From positions 186,001 through 250,000 of the forward strand of contig CP129466.1 in assembly GCA_030583605.1 (NCBI GenBank): a DNA stretch of 64,000 nucleotides. Direction: 5' to 3'. Position 1 is the stretch's first letter. Every line of letters starts with the position of its first letter. Source of the stretch: Gammaproteobacteria bacterium (GTDB lineage Bacteria; Pseudomonadota; Gammaproteobacteria; Steroidobacterales; GCA-2729495). Below the pieces are notes generated by a model that saw only the letters and a list, made by a program, of their open reading frames with translations, was not told where the DNA came from and ran no database searches. Position numbers and translations under genes: made by a program. Shown piece by piece: positions 46,206 through 55,006 of this stretch.

Positions 46206-47366
46206 TCAGCGCACCCAGCCTTTGGGGTCCACCGGTTTGCCATTGCGCCGCAGTTCGAAATACAGGCCCGGGTTGCCCTGGCCACCGCTGTCGCCGACGC
46301 GGGACAGCACTTCACCCTGCCGGACCTGGTCACCCGCCTTGCGCAGCAGATCCTGGTTGTGTCCGTACAGGCTCATGTAGCCGTTGCCGTGATCGAGAAC
46401 CATGAGGAGGCCCATGCCGGGCAGCCAGTCGGCGTAGGCGACCCGGCCGGCCCGCACCGCGCGCACTTCGGTGCCCGCCGGCGCGGCAAGCACCAGCCCG
46501 TCCCAGCGCAGCAAACCATCGGCGCGCGGCTGGCCATAGCGCACCACCATGCGCCCTCGCAGCGGCAGGTCCTTCACCTGTAACGGCGGCGGTGTCGCCG
46601 GGGATTTGTCGGCGGGTGGCGGGCGCACGCGGTTCGCGCGCGCGAGGCGCTCCACCAGTTCCTGCAACGACCGCGCCTCGCGACGCAGCCGCTCGAGCTT
46701 CTGGCGGCGTGAGCCGAGATCCCGTTCCATGGTCTGCAAGGCACTCGCCCGCACCGCGCGCGCGGCCGAGACTTCCTTCACCCGCGCTTCCTGACGCTGG
46801 CCGAGACCTGCCAGTTCCGCGAGTTCGCGCTGCAGCGCCGTAGCCGCCTTCTCGAGCGCCGCCATCTCCTGCTGCATCTCGCCGAGCAACCGGGCGCGCT
46901 CGCCAGTAACGTAGCGGTAATAGGTGACGCGCCGGGCCAGCGCCGCAGGATCGCGCTCGGTCAGCGCGAGACGCACCCATTCCTCGCGCCCGGCGACATA
47001 GGCAAGCCGCAGCTGGCTCTCGAGCGCGGCACGGTGACTGGCGATCCCGGCTTCGGAGCGGCTGATGTCAGCGCGCAGCTCGCGTTCGCGCTGGCGCCCA
47101 GCGGCCTGCTTCGCGCGGATCTCGCGCAATGCGCGGCGTGCGTCCGCTTCGGCCAGCTCCGCCTCCTGCAGCGCTTTGCCGGCCGTCGGCTTCGCCTTGG
47201 CGTCGCGCGCGATTTCCTGCTCGAGCCGGGTGATGTTCTTCTGCAGGGTACCGAGTTCGCGGGCGGTCTCGGCCTCGCGCTTGGCGGCCGCATCGGCGCC
47301 GAGGGCGGCCAGCGTCATCGCGACAGCCGCCACAGGCGTGCCCCATCGCGTGAATCGCAGCCTCAT
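46206..47366 (-). CDS. envC: Murein hydrolase activator EnvC
   Basis: 386 aa from ATG 47366. Signal sequence (about 10-28) followed by long Arg/Glu-rich coiled coil (about 30-250) and a C-terminal LytM/M23 domain: GLVLAAPAGTEVRAVRAGRVAYADWLPGMG, HGNGYMSLYGHN, and GLYFELRRNGKPVDP. The last motif lacks the H-x-H of active LytM enzymes, as in EnvC, which activates AmiA/AmiB amidases at the septum rather than cutting peptidoglycan. Divergent from the rhodanese gene. Confidence 0.92.
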   Translation of the reverse strand: MRLRFTRWGTPVAAVAMTLAALGADAAAKREAETARELGTLQKNITRLEQEIARDAKAKPTAGKALQEAELAEADARRALREIRAKQAAGRQRERELRADISRSEAGIASHRAALESQLRLAYVAGREEWVRLALTERDPAALARRVTYYRYVTGERARLLGEMQQEMAALEKAATALQRELAELAGLGQRQEARVKEVSAARAVRASALQTMERDLGSRRQKLERLRREARSLQELVERLARANRVRPPPADKSPATPPPLQVKDLPLRGRMVVRYGQPRADGLLRWDGLVLAAPAGTEVRAVRAGRVAYADWLPGMGLLMVLDHGNGYMSLYGHNQDLLRKAGDQVRQGEVLSRVGDSGGQGNPGLYFELRRNGKPVDPKGWVR

Positions 47367-47490
47367 GACGCGTGCAGTGTAGGGGATCGAGCGGCGACTC
47401 ACTACCCGCGCCGCCGCCCCCCCACTCCGGCACGGGCGGGCTGTGCGAAGCAGGTATAATTCGCGCCCACTCAAGTCGCCGTCGTGCTTC

Positions 47491-47937
47491 ATGGCTCAGT
47501 TCATCGAATTCTGCCTGCGTCACCCGCTGCTGGTCGGCGCAACCGTAGCCGCGATCATCGCGACCGTCGTTTACGAGATACGGCTGCGCAGCCGCGCCGG
47601 GCTGTCGGTGGCCCCGACGCGGGCCATCGAGCTCATCAACCAGGGCGCCACTGTGGTGGACGTGCGCGACACTGACCGTTTCGCGAGCGGCCATATCGTC
47701 GACGCACTGAACCTCGCGCCGGCCGACCTCGCAGCCAACGCGGCAACCCGGCTGAAGAAAAAGCGCCCGGTGCTGCTGGTCTGCGACAACGGTTCCGGCA
47801 GCGCGCGCCTGGTCGGCACCCTGCGCGCCGCCGGTTTCGAACAGGCCTGGGCGCTGGAAGGCGGCCTCGCCGCCTGGACGCACGAGAAGCTGCCCGTGGT
47901 GACGAAACGGTCCCGGACCGACGCGGGCGCGACCTGA
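47491..47937 (+). CDS. Membrane-anchored rhodanese-like protein
   Basis: 148 aa from ATG 47491. One transmembrane helix (about 11-29) precedes a rhodanese domain (about 40-140) with VDVRDTDRFASGHIVDALNLAP and the active loop VCDNGSGSA holding C98. It resembles the YibN protein upstream of grxC in enterics. It may carry a persulfide; its target is unknown. A TATAAT at 47455-47460 with no clear -35 may be its -10 element. grxC starts seven bases after its stop. Confidence 0.9.
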   Translation: MAQFIEFCLRHPLLVGATVAAIIATVVYEIRLRSRAGLSVAPTRAIELINQGATVVDVRDTDRFASGHIVDALNLAPADLAANAATRLKKKRPVLLVCDNGSGSARLVGTLRAAGFEQAWALEGGLAAWTHEKLPVVTKRSRTDAGAT

Positions 47938-47944
47938 GACGTGC

Positions 47945-48214
47945 ATGCACGGGCCGCCCGAGATTGTCATTTTCGCGAAGCCGCTCTGCCCCTACTGCGT
48001 AGCGGCCAAGTCACTGCTGCGCGAGAAGGGCGTCGCCTTTCGGGAAGTCGATGTCTCCCGTGACCAGGCGCTGAGCGATGAAATGGTGCAACGCACCGGT
48101 CGTCGCACGGTGCCGCAGATTTTCATCGGGGACCGACACATCGGCGGTTTCGACGATCTTTCGGCGCTCGACCGGGCCGGCGAGCTCGATGCGCTGTTGC
48201 ACCCCGTTGCCTGA
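47945..48214 (+). CDS. grxC: Glutaredoxin 3
   Basis: 89 aa. Active site C15-P-Y-C18 in FAKPLCPYCVAAK, TVPQIFIGDRHIGGFDDL near 55-72 (cis-Pro and GG motif for glutathione). It reduces disulfides and mixed glutathione disulfides in the cytoplasm. In many relatives secB follows; here gpsA follows directly after 48 bases. Confidence 0.94.
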   Translation: MHGPPEIVIFAKPLCPYCVAAKSLLREKGVAFREVDVSRDQALSDEMVQRTGRRTVPQIFIGDRHIGGFDDLSALDRAGELDALLHPVA

Positions 48215-48262
48215 GACCGCCGACACCATGAGGACCGACGCTACCGCGTCTGACCTCCGCCA

Positions 48263-49276
48263 ATGAGTGCCGCTGCCAAGGCCGGCTCGATCGTCGTCCT
48301 CGGGTCCGGCTCCTGGGGCACCGCGCTCGCCGTGCAGCTCGCCCGCGCGAACGGCACCACCGCCTTGTGGGGCCGCGACCGGGCGCTATTGCACGAGATG
48401 TCAGCGACCCGCATGAACCAGCAATACCTGCCGGCGGTGCCGTTTCCGGACAACCTGCGGATCGAGGCCGACATCGCCCGGGCGGTTGCTGCACACCGCG
48501 ATCTCCTGATCTGCGTGCCGAGCCGGGCCTTCCGGGAAACCATTGCCGCGATTGGCGGCCTGCTGCGCCCGGAAAGCCGGGTCGCCTGGGCCACCAAGGG
48601 CTTCGAGCAACACAGCGGCAAACTCCCCCATGAGATTGCGGGCGAACTGCTTGGCGAGCGAGTCGCGCTCGCCGTATTGTCCGGGCCGACATTCGCCGGC
48701 GAGGTTGCCGCCGGCCTTCCCGCAGCGATGACCGTGGCCGCCAACAATGCGGCATTTGCCGCGGACCTTGCCGCACGCATCTCCAGCCACAGCTTTCGCG
48801 CGTACACCTCGCTCGACATGGTGGGAGTGGAGGTCGGCGGTGCCGTCAAGAACGTGCTGGCAATCGCGACCGGGATTGCGGACGGATTGAAATTCGGCGC
48901 CAACGCCCGCATCGCGCTCATCAACCGCGGACTCGCCGAGATGACGCGGCTTGGCGTGTCGCTCGGCGCGCGCGCGGAGACCTTCATGGGCCTCTCCGGC
49001 ATGGGCGATCTCGTGCTCACCTGCACCGACAACCAGTCGCGCAACCGTCGTGCGGGGCTGCTGATCGCGGCCGGGCGCACGCGCGAGGAGGCCGCACGCG
49101 AGATCGGCTTCGTCTGCGAGGGCATCTACGGTGCGCGCGCGGTATGGCAGGTGGCGCAGCGCCGGGGCGTGGACATGCCGATCTGCCAGCAGGTCTACCG
49201 CATCCTCTACGAGGAGCTCTCACCGCAGGAGGCCGTGATGGCGCTCATGAGCCGGGCCCTGAAGCCGGAAGCCTGA
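48263..49276 (+). CDS. gpsA: NAD(P)H-dependent glycerol-3-phosphate dehydrogenase
   Basis: 337 aa. NAD-binding GSGSWGTALAVQLA (about 14-27), LSGPTFAGEVAAGLP, the catalytic lysine region GGAVKNVLAIATGIADGLKFGANARIALI and ETFMGLSGMGDLVLTCTDNQSRNR. It makes sn-glycerol-3-phosphate for phospholipids from dihydroxyacetone phosphate. Its stop and that of the convergent trmL form the arms of an inverted repeat GCCTGA-N12-TCAGGC (49271-49294). Confidence 0.95.
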   Translation: MSAAAKAGSIVVLGSGSWGTALAVQLARANGTTALWGRDRALLHEMSATRMNQQYLPAVPFPDNLRIEADIARAVAAHRDLLICVPSRAFRETIAAIGGLLRPESRVAWATKGFEQHSGKLPHEIAGELLGERVALAVLSGPTFAGEVAAGLPAAMTVAANNAAFAADLAARISSHSFRAYTSLDMVGVEVGGAVKNVLAIATGIADGLKFGANARIALINRGLAEMTRLGVSLGARAETFMGLSGMGDLVLTCTDNQSRNRRAGLLIAAGRTREEAAREIGFVCEGIYGARAVWQVAQRRGVDMPICQQVYRILYEELSPQEAVMALMSRALKPEA

Positions 49277-49288
49277 CGCACGGCGGCC

Positions 49289-49744
49289 TCAGGCAAATCC
49301 CACCTGGCGCCAGGCCTCGTAGATCAGGACCGCAGCGGCATTGGAGAGGTTCAGGCTGCGATTGCCGGCCCGCATGGGAATGCGCAGCCGCTGTCTGCCC
49401 GGCACACTGCGCAGCAACTGGGCAGGCAGGCCGCTGGTTTCCGGGCCCATGAGGAACACGTCGCCACGAAGGAATGCGACATCCGCGTAACTGGTGAGGC
49501 CGCGGGTCGACAGCGCGAACAGTCGCCTGCCGGCGAGGCCCGCGAGGCATTCGTCGAGGCTGTCGTGCTCGACCACGTTCGCCATCTCGTGATAATCGAG
49601 GCCCGCGCGACGCAACTGCCGGTCCTCCAGCGTGAAGCCGAGCGGGCGTACCAGGTGCAACCGCGTCCCGGTATTGGCGCACAGGCGTATGATGTTACCG
49701 GTGTTGGGCGGGATTTCCGGCTGGTAGAGAATCAGGTCGAACAT
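49289..49744 (-). CDS. trmL: tRNA (cytidine(34)-2'-O)-methyltransferase TrmL
   Basis: 151 aa SPOUT-class methyltransferase. It begins MFDLILYQPEIPPNTGNIIRL, with LVRPLGFTLEDRQLRRAGLDY and the C-terminal knot FLMGPETSGLPAQLL plus IPMRAGNRSLNLSNAAAVLIYEAWRQ. It methylates the wobble nucleotide of two tRNA-Leu isoacceptors. It is convergent with gpsA, and divergent from pyrD with only 11 bases between the starts. Confidence 0.94.
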   Translation of the reverse strand: MFDLILYQPEIPPNTGNIIRLCANTGTRLHLVRPLGFTLEDRQLRRAGLDYHEMANVVEHDSLDECLAGLAGRRLFALSTRGLTSYADVAFLRGDVFLMGPETSGLPAQLLRSVPGRQRLRIPMRAGNRSLNLSNAAAVLIYEAWRQVGFA

Positions 49745-49755
49745 AGGTTTGTGCG

Positions 49756-50733
49756 TTGACCTTATCGCCCGACACCGCTCCGGACCCGCGCCTTGCCACC
49801 GAATTCTGTGGCCTGCGCCTCGCCTCGCCCATCGTGCTGCTGTCCGGCTGCGTCGGTTTCGGCGAGGAATATACCCGCATTGCCGGCTTCTCCAACCGCG
49901 ATGTCGGCGCCATCGTGCTCAAGGGCACCACGCTCCATGCCCGGCTCGGCAACGAACCCCATCGCGTCTGGGAGACTCCCGCCGGCATGCTCAACGCCAT
50001 TGGCCTGCAGAATCCGGGCGTCGATACGGTGGTGCGCGAGATTCTCCCCGCGCTGGATGCTGGCGAGACCCGCTTTTTTGCCAATGCCTGCGGGTCGACG
50101 ATCGACGAGTATGCGGAGGTCTGTCGCCGCTTCGATGATTCCCCGATCAGCGCGATAGAGATCAACATCTCCTGTCCGAACGTCAAGGAAGGCGGCGTCT
50201 CCTTCGGCAATTTTCCGGAGGCATCCGCGCGTGTGGTGGCTGCTTGCCGGCGGGCGACGAAGAAGCCGCTGATCGCGAAGCTCTCGCCGAACCAGACCGA
50301 TATCCAGGAGAACGCCCGGCAGTGCATCGAGGCGGGCGCCGATGCGCTCGCAGTGATCAACACCGTGATGGGCATGGCCGTGGACACCGAAACCCGCCGC
50401 CCGGTGCTCGCCAACGTCCAGGGCGGGCTCTCCGGCCCTGCAATCCGTCCCATCGCCTTGCTGAAGACCTGGCAGGTGTACCAGGTGGCCCGGGATCACC
50501 AGATCCCCATCATCGGCCAGGGCGGCATCGTCAGCGCCAAAGATGCACTCGAGTTCATCATTGCCGGTGCCAGCACGATCGGCATCGGTACCGCGCTGTT
50601 CTACGACCCGCTGGTGTGCCGGAAGATCAACGCGGGGCTGGTCGCGTATCTCGAGCGCCACCGCATTGCCCGCCTCGCCGAACTCGTCGGCACGCTGTCG
50701 GCCGAGCCGGCCGCGCCCGTCAACTGCGGCTGA
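49756..50733 (+). CDS. pyrD: Dihydroorotate dehydrogenase, class 1B catalytic subunit-like
   Basis: 325 aa with a TTG start (no ATG or GTG before the conserved part). FMN-binding TIM barrel with the catalytic Cys140 in INISCPNVKEGG, the mark of class 1 (cytosolic) enzymes; class 2 membrane enzymes have serine. NTVMGMAVD, NVQGGLSGPAIRPIAL and IPIIGQGGIVSAKDALEFIIAGAS follow. Class 1B normally needs a PyrK subunit for NAD, which is not adjacent. Gammaproteobacteria usually use class 2, so this may be acquired. Confidence 0.88.
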   Translation: MTLSPDTAPDPRLATEFCGLRLASPIVLLSGCVGFGEEYTRIAGFSNRDVGAIVLKGTTLHARLGNEPHRVWETPAGMLNAIGLQNPGVDTVVREILPALDAGETRFFANACGSTIDEYAEVCRRFDDSPISAIEINISCPNVKEGGVSFGNFPEASARVVAACRRATKKPLIAKLSPNQTDIQENARQCIEAGADALAVINTVMGMAVDTETRRPVLANVQGGLSGPAIRPIALLKTWQVYQVARDHQIPIIGQGGIVSAKDALEFIIAGASTIGIGTALFYDPLVCRKINAGLVAYLERHRIARLAELVGTLSAEPAAPVNCG

Positions 50734-50819
50734 AACGCGCTGCGGTCTGCGCGGGCCTGAACCGTTACCACGAGATGCTCGCGCCCGGCACGCCGGGGCC
50801 GAACGCTGCACCGGGCGAT

Positions 50820-51740
50820 TCATCGGGCATTTGCGGGTGCCCGGTTTGCGGGCCGCTGCCGGCCGGCGTCAGTCCGCGAGCTTCGTTCCGCTTCGAGCAG
50901 CGCCCGCTTGCGCGCTTTGCCCCAGCGATACCCGGACAGATTGCCGTCCCCGCGCACCACCCGGTGGCAGGGAACGAGTACCGCCACGCGATTGCCCGCG
51001 CAGGCGCGGGCTACGGCGCGAGCTGCCTGCGGCCGGTCGATGCCGGCCGCCACCTCGGCGTAACTCGCCACCGCGCCGTGCGGGATGGTGCGCAGATAGC
51101 GCCATACCAGGAGCTGGAACGCGGAGCCATGCAGATCGAGTGGCAGGTCGAAGTGCCGTAGCTTGCCGGCGAGATGGTCATTGAGCGCCGTCATCCAGCG
51201 CCGGAACACCGGGCGGCTCGCGCGCGGCATCGGCTCGAGGTGCGCCGCCGGGAATTCGCGTCGCAGTTCCTCGAGTAGCGCTCCCTGGGATGAGCCGAAG
51301 GCGAGCCAGCAGATGCCGCGGTCGGTGGCGCCGATCAGCACGCGACCGCGCGGCGTTTCTCCGGTGGCCCAGCGAATGCTGAGCCCGGCGCCGCCGCGCC
51401 GGTACTGGGTGGGCGTCATGCCGAATGCCGCCTCCGTTTTTTCGTAGAGCCGGCTGCTGGAACCGAAACCCGCCGTGTTGATGGCGTCTGTCACCGAGCC
51501 GGGCGAGCGTAGCGAGCGCTTCACCAGCCGCAGGCGCGCGGCGGTCTGAAACGCCTTCGGGCTCGAGCCGGCAACTGCGGTGAAGCTGCGTTGCAGGTGG
51601 GCGGCGCTGTAACCCGAGCGGCGCGCGAGATCGGCAAGTTGCAGTGGACGCGACGGATCGGCCTCGATCTCGCGCATCAGGGCGTGCACGGTGGCCGCCA
51701 TGGCCGCCGACGGATTAACGGAGCGGGAGGTGATCGACAT
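50820..51740 (-). CDS. Ada-like AraC regulator fused to methylated-DNA-protein-cysteine methyltransferase
   Basis: 306 aa from ATG 51740, with GAGGAAG nine bases upstream. An AraC-type HTH (about 17-115: LQLADLARRSGYSAAHLQRSFTAVAG, AFGMTPTQYRRG) is followed by an Ogt-like domain with the alkyl-acceptor C258 in PCHRVV. It lacks the N-terminal zinc-cysteine domain of E. coli Ada that senses methylphosphotriesters. It should repair O6-methylguanine directly and may regulate genes by another signal. The C-terminal 20 residues are a basic tail. Confidence 0.85.
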   Translation of the reverse strand: MSITSRSVNPSAAMAATVHALMREIEADPSRPLQLADLARRSGYSAAHLQRSFTAVAGSSPKAFQTAARLRLVKRSLRSPGSVTDAINTAGFGSSSRLYEKTEAAFGMTPTQYRRGGAGLSIRWATGETPRGRVLIGATDRGICWLAFGSSQGALLEELRREFPAAHLEPMPRASRPVFRRWMTALNDHLAGKLRHFDLPLDLHGSAFQLLVWRYLRTIPHGAVASYAEVAAGIDRPQAARAVARACAGNRVAVLVPCHRVVRGDGNLSGYRWGKARKRALLEAERSSRTDAGRQRPANRAPANAR

Positions 51741-51860
51741 GTGGCGGCGCTTCCTCGTCATCCGGGAAGTCTAGGATGCCCCGGACACCAATGGCACCAC
51801 ACTCCGAAACTTGCGGTTCCCCGCTGTGGGGCCACAGCACCCGCGCGAATCGCGCCGGAG

Positions 51861-53267
51861 TCAGAGGTCCAGGTTCAATTCGCGGATCTTGCGGCTGAGT
51901 GTGTTGCGGCCCCAGCCGAGCAGCTTCGCGGCTTCCTGGCGCTGACCGCGCGCGCGCGCCAGCGCGGTCCGGATCAGCGCTTTTTCGAACTCGGGCAGCG
52001 CGGTGCTGAGCAGCGGCTGGCCGTCGCTGCGCTCCAGTTGCTGCTCGGCCCAGCGCGCCAGCCCGCTCGACCAGTCGGGCGACCCGGCCAGCGTCTCGCC
52101 CCGGCCGCCGAAATCCCCGGGAATGTCGGCGGACTGAATCTCCGGGCCGGGGGCAGTCACCGTCAGGCGCCGGCAGGCGTTCACGAGCTGGCGCACGTTG
52201 CCGGGCCAGTCGAATCCCCGCAGCACCGCCAGCGCCTCCGGCGCCACGGCCTTCGGCTCCACGCCCAGTTCGCGCGCCGCCTCGCGCAGGTAGTGGGTGA
52301 GCAGCAGCGGAATATCCTCGCGTCGTTCGCGCAGCGGCGGCGTGACGATGTGAATCACGTTGAGCCGGTGCATCAGGTCCTCGCGAAAGCGCCCCTCGCG
52401 CACCGCCACGCCCAGGTCCTGGTTGGTGGCCGCGATCACGCGCACGTCCACGCGGATCGGGTGTTGGCCGCCGACCCGGTAGAACTCGCCCTCGGCGAGC
52501 ACCCGCAGCAGCCGCGTCTGCAGCGCGCTCGACATATCACCAATTTCGTCCAGGAACAGCGTGCCTGTGTGGGCCTGCTCGAAGCGTCCGATGCGCCGGC
52601 TGTCGGCGCCGGTGAAGGCACCGCGCTCGTGGCCGAACAGCTCGGACTCGAGCAGCTCGGAAGCGATCGCGGTCGTATTCAGCGCCACGAACGGCTTGTT
52701 GGCGCGCGGGCTGTGCTGGTGCAGGGCACGGGCCACCAGCTCCTTGCCGGTGCCGGACTCTCCGGTGATAAGCACGTTCATCGCCGATCGCGACAGCCGC
52801 CCGATGGTGCGAAACACTTCCTGCATGGCCGGCGCCTGGCCAATCATCTGGGGAATTACCGCGCCGTGCACCGCATCGTTGGCTGGCACGCGGCTGGCGC
52901 TGCGGGCGGCGCGCCACACCAGCGCCACAGCCTCGTCCACGTCGAAGGGCTTCGGCAGATACTCGAACGCCCCGCCGCGATACGCCGCCACCGCGCTTTC
53001 GAGATCGGAGTGTGCCGTGATCACGATGACCGGCAGCGACAGCGCGCTCGACTCGATGCGGCGCATCAGCTCGAGCCCGTCCGTGCCCGGCATGCGCACG
53101 TCGGTCACCACGACGTCGGGGCGCTGCTCGCGCAGCGCGGCGAAGAACGGCTCCGCATGCTCGAAGGTGCGTGTGACCATGCCGGCGCCCTGCAGTGCCT
53201 TGTCGAGCACCCAGCGCACGGCAGCATCGTCATCCACCACCCAGACGTTCAACGGCTGCGCGTTCAC
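51861..53267 (-). CDS. ntrC: Nitrogen regulation response regulator NtrC
   Basis: 468 aa. Receiver domain with D56 ([17 protein letters not shown]), an AAA+ sigma54 activator domain with Walker A GESGTGKE (169-176), GAFTGA (216-221) and LFLDEIGDM, and a Fis-type HTH at the C-terminus ([19 protein letters not shown]). Phosphorylated by NtrB it activates sigma54 promoters for nitrogen assimilation. Start overlaps the ntrB stop by four bases. Confidence 0.95.
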   Translation of the reverse strand: MNAQPLNVWVVDDDAAVRWVLDKALQGAGMVTRTFEHAEPFFAALREQRPDVVVTDVRMPGTDGLELMRRIESSALSLPVIVITAHSDLESAVAAYRGGAFEYLPKPFDVDEAVALVWRAARSASRVPANDAVHGAVIPQMIGQAPAMQEVFRTIGRLSRSAMNVLITGESGTGKELVARALHQHSPRANKPFVALNTTAIASELLESELFGHERGAFTGADSRRIGRFEQAHTGTLFLDEIGDMSSALQTRLLRVLAEGEFYRVGGQHPIRVDVRVIAATNQDLGVAVREGRFREDLMHRLNVIHIVTPPLRERREDIPLLLTHYLREAARELGVEPKAVAPEALAVLRGFDWPGNVRQLVNACRRLTVTAPGPEIQSADIPGDFGGRGETLAGSPDWSSGLARWAEQQLERSDGQPLLSTALPEFEKALIRTALARARGQRQEAAKLLGWGRNTLSRKIRELNLDL

Positions 53268-54358
53268 GCCGGACTCTCGGCCGCGTCGGCCTCGAGCGGC
53301 AGTCGCAGCATGAAAACCGTCTGCCCGGGACGCGAACGGTACTCGATCAGCCCGCCGTGGCGGCTCAGGATTTCCTGCGCCAGTGGCAGGCCGAGTCCGG
53401 TGCCGCCGGCGCGACCGGAAACCAGCGGATAGAAGATCGAGTCTCCGAGCTCCGGATCGACGCCGGGGCCATCATCCTCGACCTCGATATTGGCGATGGC
53501 CTTGTGGCGACGGTCGCCAATGGTCCAGTTGGTCAGCGCGCGCGTGCGCAGCGTGACCCGGCCCGGCTTGCCGGCATCCTGGCCGATCGCCTGCACCGCA
53601 TTACGCGCGATGTTGAGCAGGGCCTGGAGCATCTGGTCGCGGTCGACCGAGATTGCCGGCAGGCTTGGATCGTAGTCGCGCACGATCTGCACGTCGGCCG
53701 GCGCTTCGTGTTCCAGCAGCGCGCGCACGCGCTCCAGTATCTCGTGGATGTTCTCCGGTGTGCGCCGCAAGCTTCGCGCCGGGCCGAGCAGGTTGTCCGT
53801 CAGCGAGGCAAGCCGGTCCGCCTCGCCGATGATGATGCGGGTGTACTCGCGCAGTTCGTCGGTGGCGAGCTGGCGCTCGAGCAACTGCGCCGCTCCACGC
53901 AGCCCGCCGAGCGGATTGCGGATCTCGTGCGCCAGCTGGTAGATGACGCGGCGACTCGCATCGTGTTGCGTGATGAGCGCCCGCTCGCGTTCGATATGGC
54001 GCCATCGCGTTGCATCGATGAGCTCGAGAATGACCAGCAGGCCGCGCTCGAAGCGAACGGGTGTTGCCCGACCGGTCACCTGCAGCGGCTCGCCCCGCTG
54101 GTACGCCCGGCGCAGATCGAACTCGTGACCGTAGGTCTGGCCCGATGCACAGGCGCGTTCGATCAGCGTGGCCAGCGGCGCGAGTTCCGGCATCAAGGTC
54201 GGCAGATGGCGGTCACGCGCCTGGTTGCTGCTGACGCCAAGCAGCAGCTCCGCTCCGGTGTTGAGATGACAGACGTAACCGTCCGGAGTAACGACTGCAA
54301 CTGCCGTCGTCAGGCCGTCGAGAATCGCCTCCGCGGTGAGCGGCGCCGTGGCGCTCAG
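53264..54358 (-). CDS. ntrB: Nitrogen regulation sensor histidine kinase NtrB
   Basis: 364 aa, soluble. PAS domain (about 10-125: AILDGLTTAVAVVTPDGYVCHLNTGAELLLG), dimerisation box with H144 (QLAHEIRNPLGGLRGAAQLL) and ATPase domain with N box NIARNAVQA and G boxes VEDDGPGVDP and GGTGLGLPLAQEI. It phosphorylates NtrC under PII control. The reading frame has no ATG, GTG or TTG near the expected N-terminus; CTG at 54358, overlapping the DUF4124 stop as CTGA, is the best start and implies coupled translation. Confidence 0.9.
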   Translation of the reverse strand: MSATAPLTAEAILDGLTTAVAVVTPDGYVCHLNTGAELLLGVSSNQARDRHLPTLMPELAPLATLIERACASGQTYGHEFDLRRAYQRGEPLQVTGRATPVRFERGLLVILELIDATRWRHIERERALITQHDASRRVIYQLAHEIRNPLGGLRGAAQLLERQLATDELREYTRIIIGEADRLASLTDNLLGPARSLRRTPENIHEILERVRALLEHEAPADVQIVRDYDPSLPAISVDRDQMLQALLNIARNAVQAIGQDAGKPGRVTLRTRALTNWTIGDRRHKAIANIEVEDDGPGVDPELGDSIFYPLVSGRAGGTGLGLPLAQEILSRHGGLIEYRSRPGQTVFMLRLPLEADAAESPA

Positions 54359-54927
54359 CGTGGGGTCGGGCGCGTCGGGTTGACGGTGGGTGGGGCCGCG
54401 TTCACCGGGTTCGCAATCGAGGTCTGTCGTACCGCGAATGACCTCGTCGGGCTCGAAATCAGCACGGTGCCGGCTTCGTTCACGACTTCCGCCTTCAGCG
54501 TATGTACCCCGCGAAAGACGTCCTTCAGCTGCAGCTCCGTGCTGCCCGCCGGAATATCCTGCAGCTGGCCGTTCAGGTACAGGCGAAGGTCGTGGCCCGG
54601 CTGCAGGGCGGGAACCACCCTCAGGGACACGCGGAGCTGACCTTCGATGTTCCAAAGCACCTCCTCCTGGGTGGGGCTTTCTATCTCGAGGGACTCGTAC
54701 GCCCGGCCCGCGGCCGCGACGGGAGTCTGTCCCCTGGCCGGCTGCGTCGCACGCGGTGCCGGCTGCGGCATGCTGAAACCCGGGCTCGTCTCAATGCGGA
54801 TCTTCTCGGCGCCCGGTCGCCATTGGTCCGAGAAGTGGGTCTGACCGTCTGCGTCGACCCATCGATAGACGTCGACGGCCATGGCCGGTGTGGCAAGCAG
54901 AACAGCACATAACAGCACGGTGCGCAT
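54355..54927 (-). CDS. DUF4124 domain-containing periplasmic protein
   Basis: 190 aa from ATG 54927. A signal peptide (about 1-17, ending ATPAMAVD) precedes the short DUF4124 motif DVYRWVDADGQTHFSDQ (about 18-34), then a low-complexity linker and a beta-rich region (LRVSLRVVPALQPGHDLRLYLNG). The function is unknown. It lies between glnA and ntrB, a frequent position in gammaproteobacteria, and overlaps ntrB by four bases. Confidence 0.85.
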   Translation of the reverse strand: MRTVLLCAVLLATPAMAVDVYRWVDADGQTHFSDQWRPGAEKIRIETSPGFSMPQPAPRATQPARGQTPVAAAGRAYESLEIESPTQEEVLWNIEGQLRVSLRVVPALQPGHDLRLYLNGQLQDIPAGSTELQLKDVFRGVHTLKAEVVNEAGTVLISSPTRSFAVRQTSIANPVNAAPPTVNPTRPTPR

Positions 54928-54966
54928 CGGCCAAGCATACCGTCCGGCCCGGAATCGGGCCACTGC

Positions 54967-54996
54967 GCCGCGGGGCTTTAAGTAAAGCCCCGCGGC
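54967..54996 (-). terminator. Long hairpin after glnA
   Basis: A perfect 14-bp inverted repeat with a two-base spacer, GCCGCGGGGCTTTA-AG-TAAAGCCCCGCGGC, lies 10 bases after the glnA stop and before the DUF4124-ntrBC genes. There is no T run on either strand, so it may attenuate or process the mRNA, making glnA more abundant than ntrBC. Confidence 0.55.
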
Positions 54997-55006
54997 ACGG
55001 CCAGTC

